Source: Amycolatopsis benzoatilytica AK 16/65
GTDB lineage: Bacteria > Actinomycetota > Actinomycetes > Mycobacteriales > Pseudonocardiaceae
Reading direction: 5' to 3'
DNA: 64,000 bases
NCBI RefSeq assembly: GCF_000383915.1
Contig: NZ_KB912942.1
Span: 6,010,564 to 6,074,563, forward strand
The notes under the pieces are model-generated. The model had not been told where the DNA came from. It searched no databases and saw only the letters and a program-made list of their open reading frames with translations. Positions 63,570 through 64,000 of this stretch are shown in pieces. Every line of letters begins with the position of its first letter. Position 1 is the stretch's first letter. The position numbers were made by a program, and so were the translations under genes.

Positions 63570-63625
63570 TCGTCACCGCGGGAGTCGGATCGGAAGTCCC
63601 CGTTTGCCGGATGTCTCTCAGCCGG

Positions 63626-64000
63626 TCAGGACACCAGGCCGCGCCGGAAGCCGTGCGCGACGGCCTGTGCGCGGTCGCGGACGCCGAGCTTGCGGAACAG
63701 CCGCCGCGCGTGCGTCTTCACGGTGTCCTCGGAGAGGTACAGCTCGCGGCCGATCTGGCCGTTGCTCTTGCCCTGGCTCATGCCGCGCAGGACCTGCAGC
63801 TCGCGCTCGGTGAGCTGCACGCCCGGGTCGGACGGCTGCCGCGGCGCCGGCACCGAGGTGCTGGCCAGCGTGTGCGCCAGCGCGGCGACCAGCTCGGGGC
63901 GCGAAGCGTCCCAGCGCAGGTAGCCGCGGGCTCCGCCGGCGATCGCCGCGGCGATGCTGCCCGCGTCGTCCGGGGCGCCGAACACGATCACGTTCGCCTG
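63626..64000 (-). CDS. LuxR/NarL-type response regulator (5' end outside window)
   Basis: The visible C-terminal part is 124 residues and begins outside the window. VFGAPDDAGSIAAAIAGGAR and YLRWDASRPELVAALAHTL are the end of a receiver-like domain. VQLTERELQVLRGMSQGKSN and LYLSEDTVKTHARRLFRKLG form the LuxR helix-turn-helix. In actinobacteria a regulator of this kind is often near sigD and whiB. The phospho-acceptor region is not visible, so it may be atypical. Confidence 0.88.
   Translation of the reverse strand, partial: QANVIVFGAPDDAGSIAAAIAGGARGYLRWDASRPELVAALAHTLASTSVPAPRQPSDPGVQLTERELQVLRGMSQGKSNGQIGRELYLSEDTVKTHARRLFRKLGVRDRAQAVAHGFRRGLVS

Overview
The window is about 70% G+C chromosomal DNA from a filamentous actinobacterium, most likely a Pseudonocardiaceae member such as Amycolatopsis. 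The evidence is strongly GC-biased codons, many GTG/TTG starts, LexA boxes of the TCGAAC-N4-GTTCGA type, and gene order matching Mycobacterium. purH-purN-DUF6350-DUF5336-sucD-sucC-M23 peptidase-pcrA/uvrD-chorismate mutase follows the order of the M. tuberculosis Rv0948c-Rv0957 region. guaB3-guaB-DUF5319-rsdA-sigD, with a cholesterol-oxidase-like GMC gene, follows Rv3409c-Rv3414c. Genus assignment is inference; no rRNA or tRNA gene is present to anchor it.

Layout. 1-4.5 kb: two related MFS exporters flanking an ArsR-type regulator, then folD-DUF3017 and a phosphoesterase. 4.7-9.2 kb: a 1267-residue TNT (NAD glycohydrolase toxin-type) protein and a pentapeptide-repeat protein. 9.3-16.5 kb: an SOS mutasome operon (imuA'-imuB-dnaE2) behind a perfect LexA palindrome, with two extra small overlapping ORFs. 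16.5-24.2 kb: GNAT, purH/purN, DUF6350, DUF5336 and sucCD. 24.3-28.5 kb: a B12-fold-like protein, a large membrane protein, a long hairpin-rich gene-free stretch and an M23 peptidase. 28.7-33 kb: a second LexA box driving a small CxxC protein, pcrA, DUF1707, and chorismate mutase behind what looks like a complete Phe/Tyr leader-peptide attenuator. 33-39.3 kb: two single-pass envelope proteins, a Ser/Thr kinase and a pseudokinase. 39.3-41.2 kb: a LysR/EamA pair. 41.2-48.1 kb: a PspC/LiaFSR-like envelope-stress locus, split by a lower-GC island carrying PPE-like and PE-like putative type VII secretion substrates and a DUF3558 lipoprotein. 48.1-64 kb: guaA, DinB-like, ALDH, FAD oxidase, GMC oxidase, guaB3, MFS, guaB, DUF5319, rsdA-sigD, and a LuxR regulator cut by the window end.

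Functionally, the window joins purine synthesis (folD, purN, purH, guaA, guaB, guaB3), the TCA step of succinyl-CoA ligase, DNA damage tolerance (imuA', imuB, dnaE2, pcrA, two LexA boxes) and envelope sensing (PspC histidine kinase/regulator, kinase/pseudokinase, SigD/RsdA). Convergent gene pairs are usually separated by strong hairpin terminators. A family of long palindromic intergenic repeats occurs three times. The most noteworthy items are the FFY leader attenuator before chorismate mutase, the small ORFs inside the mutasome operon, the LexA-controlled small protein, the in-frame stop in the PE-like gene, and the kinase/pseudokinase pair.
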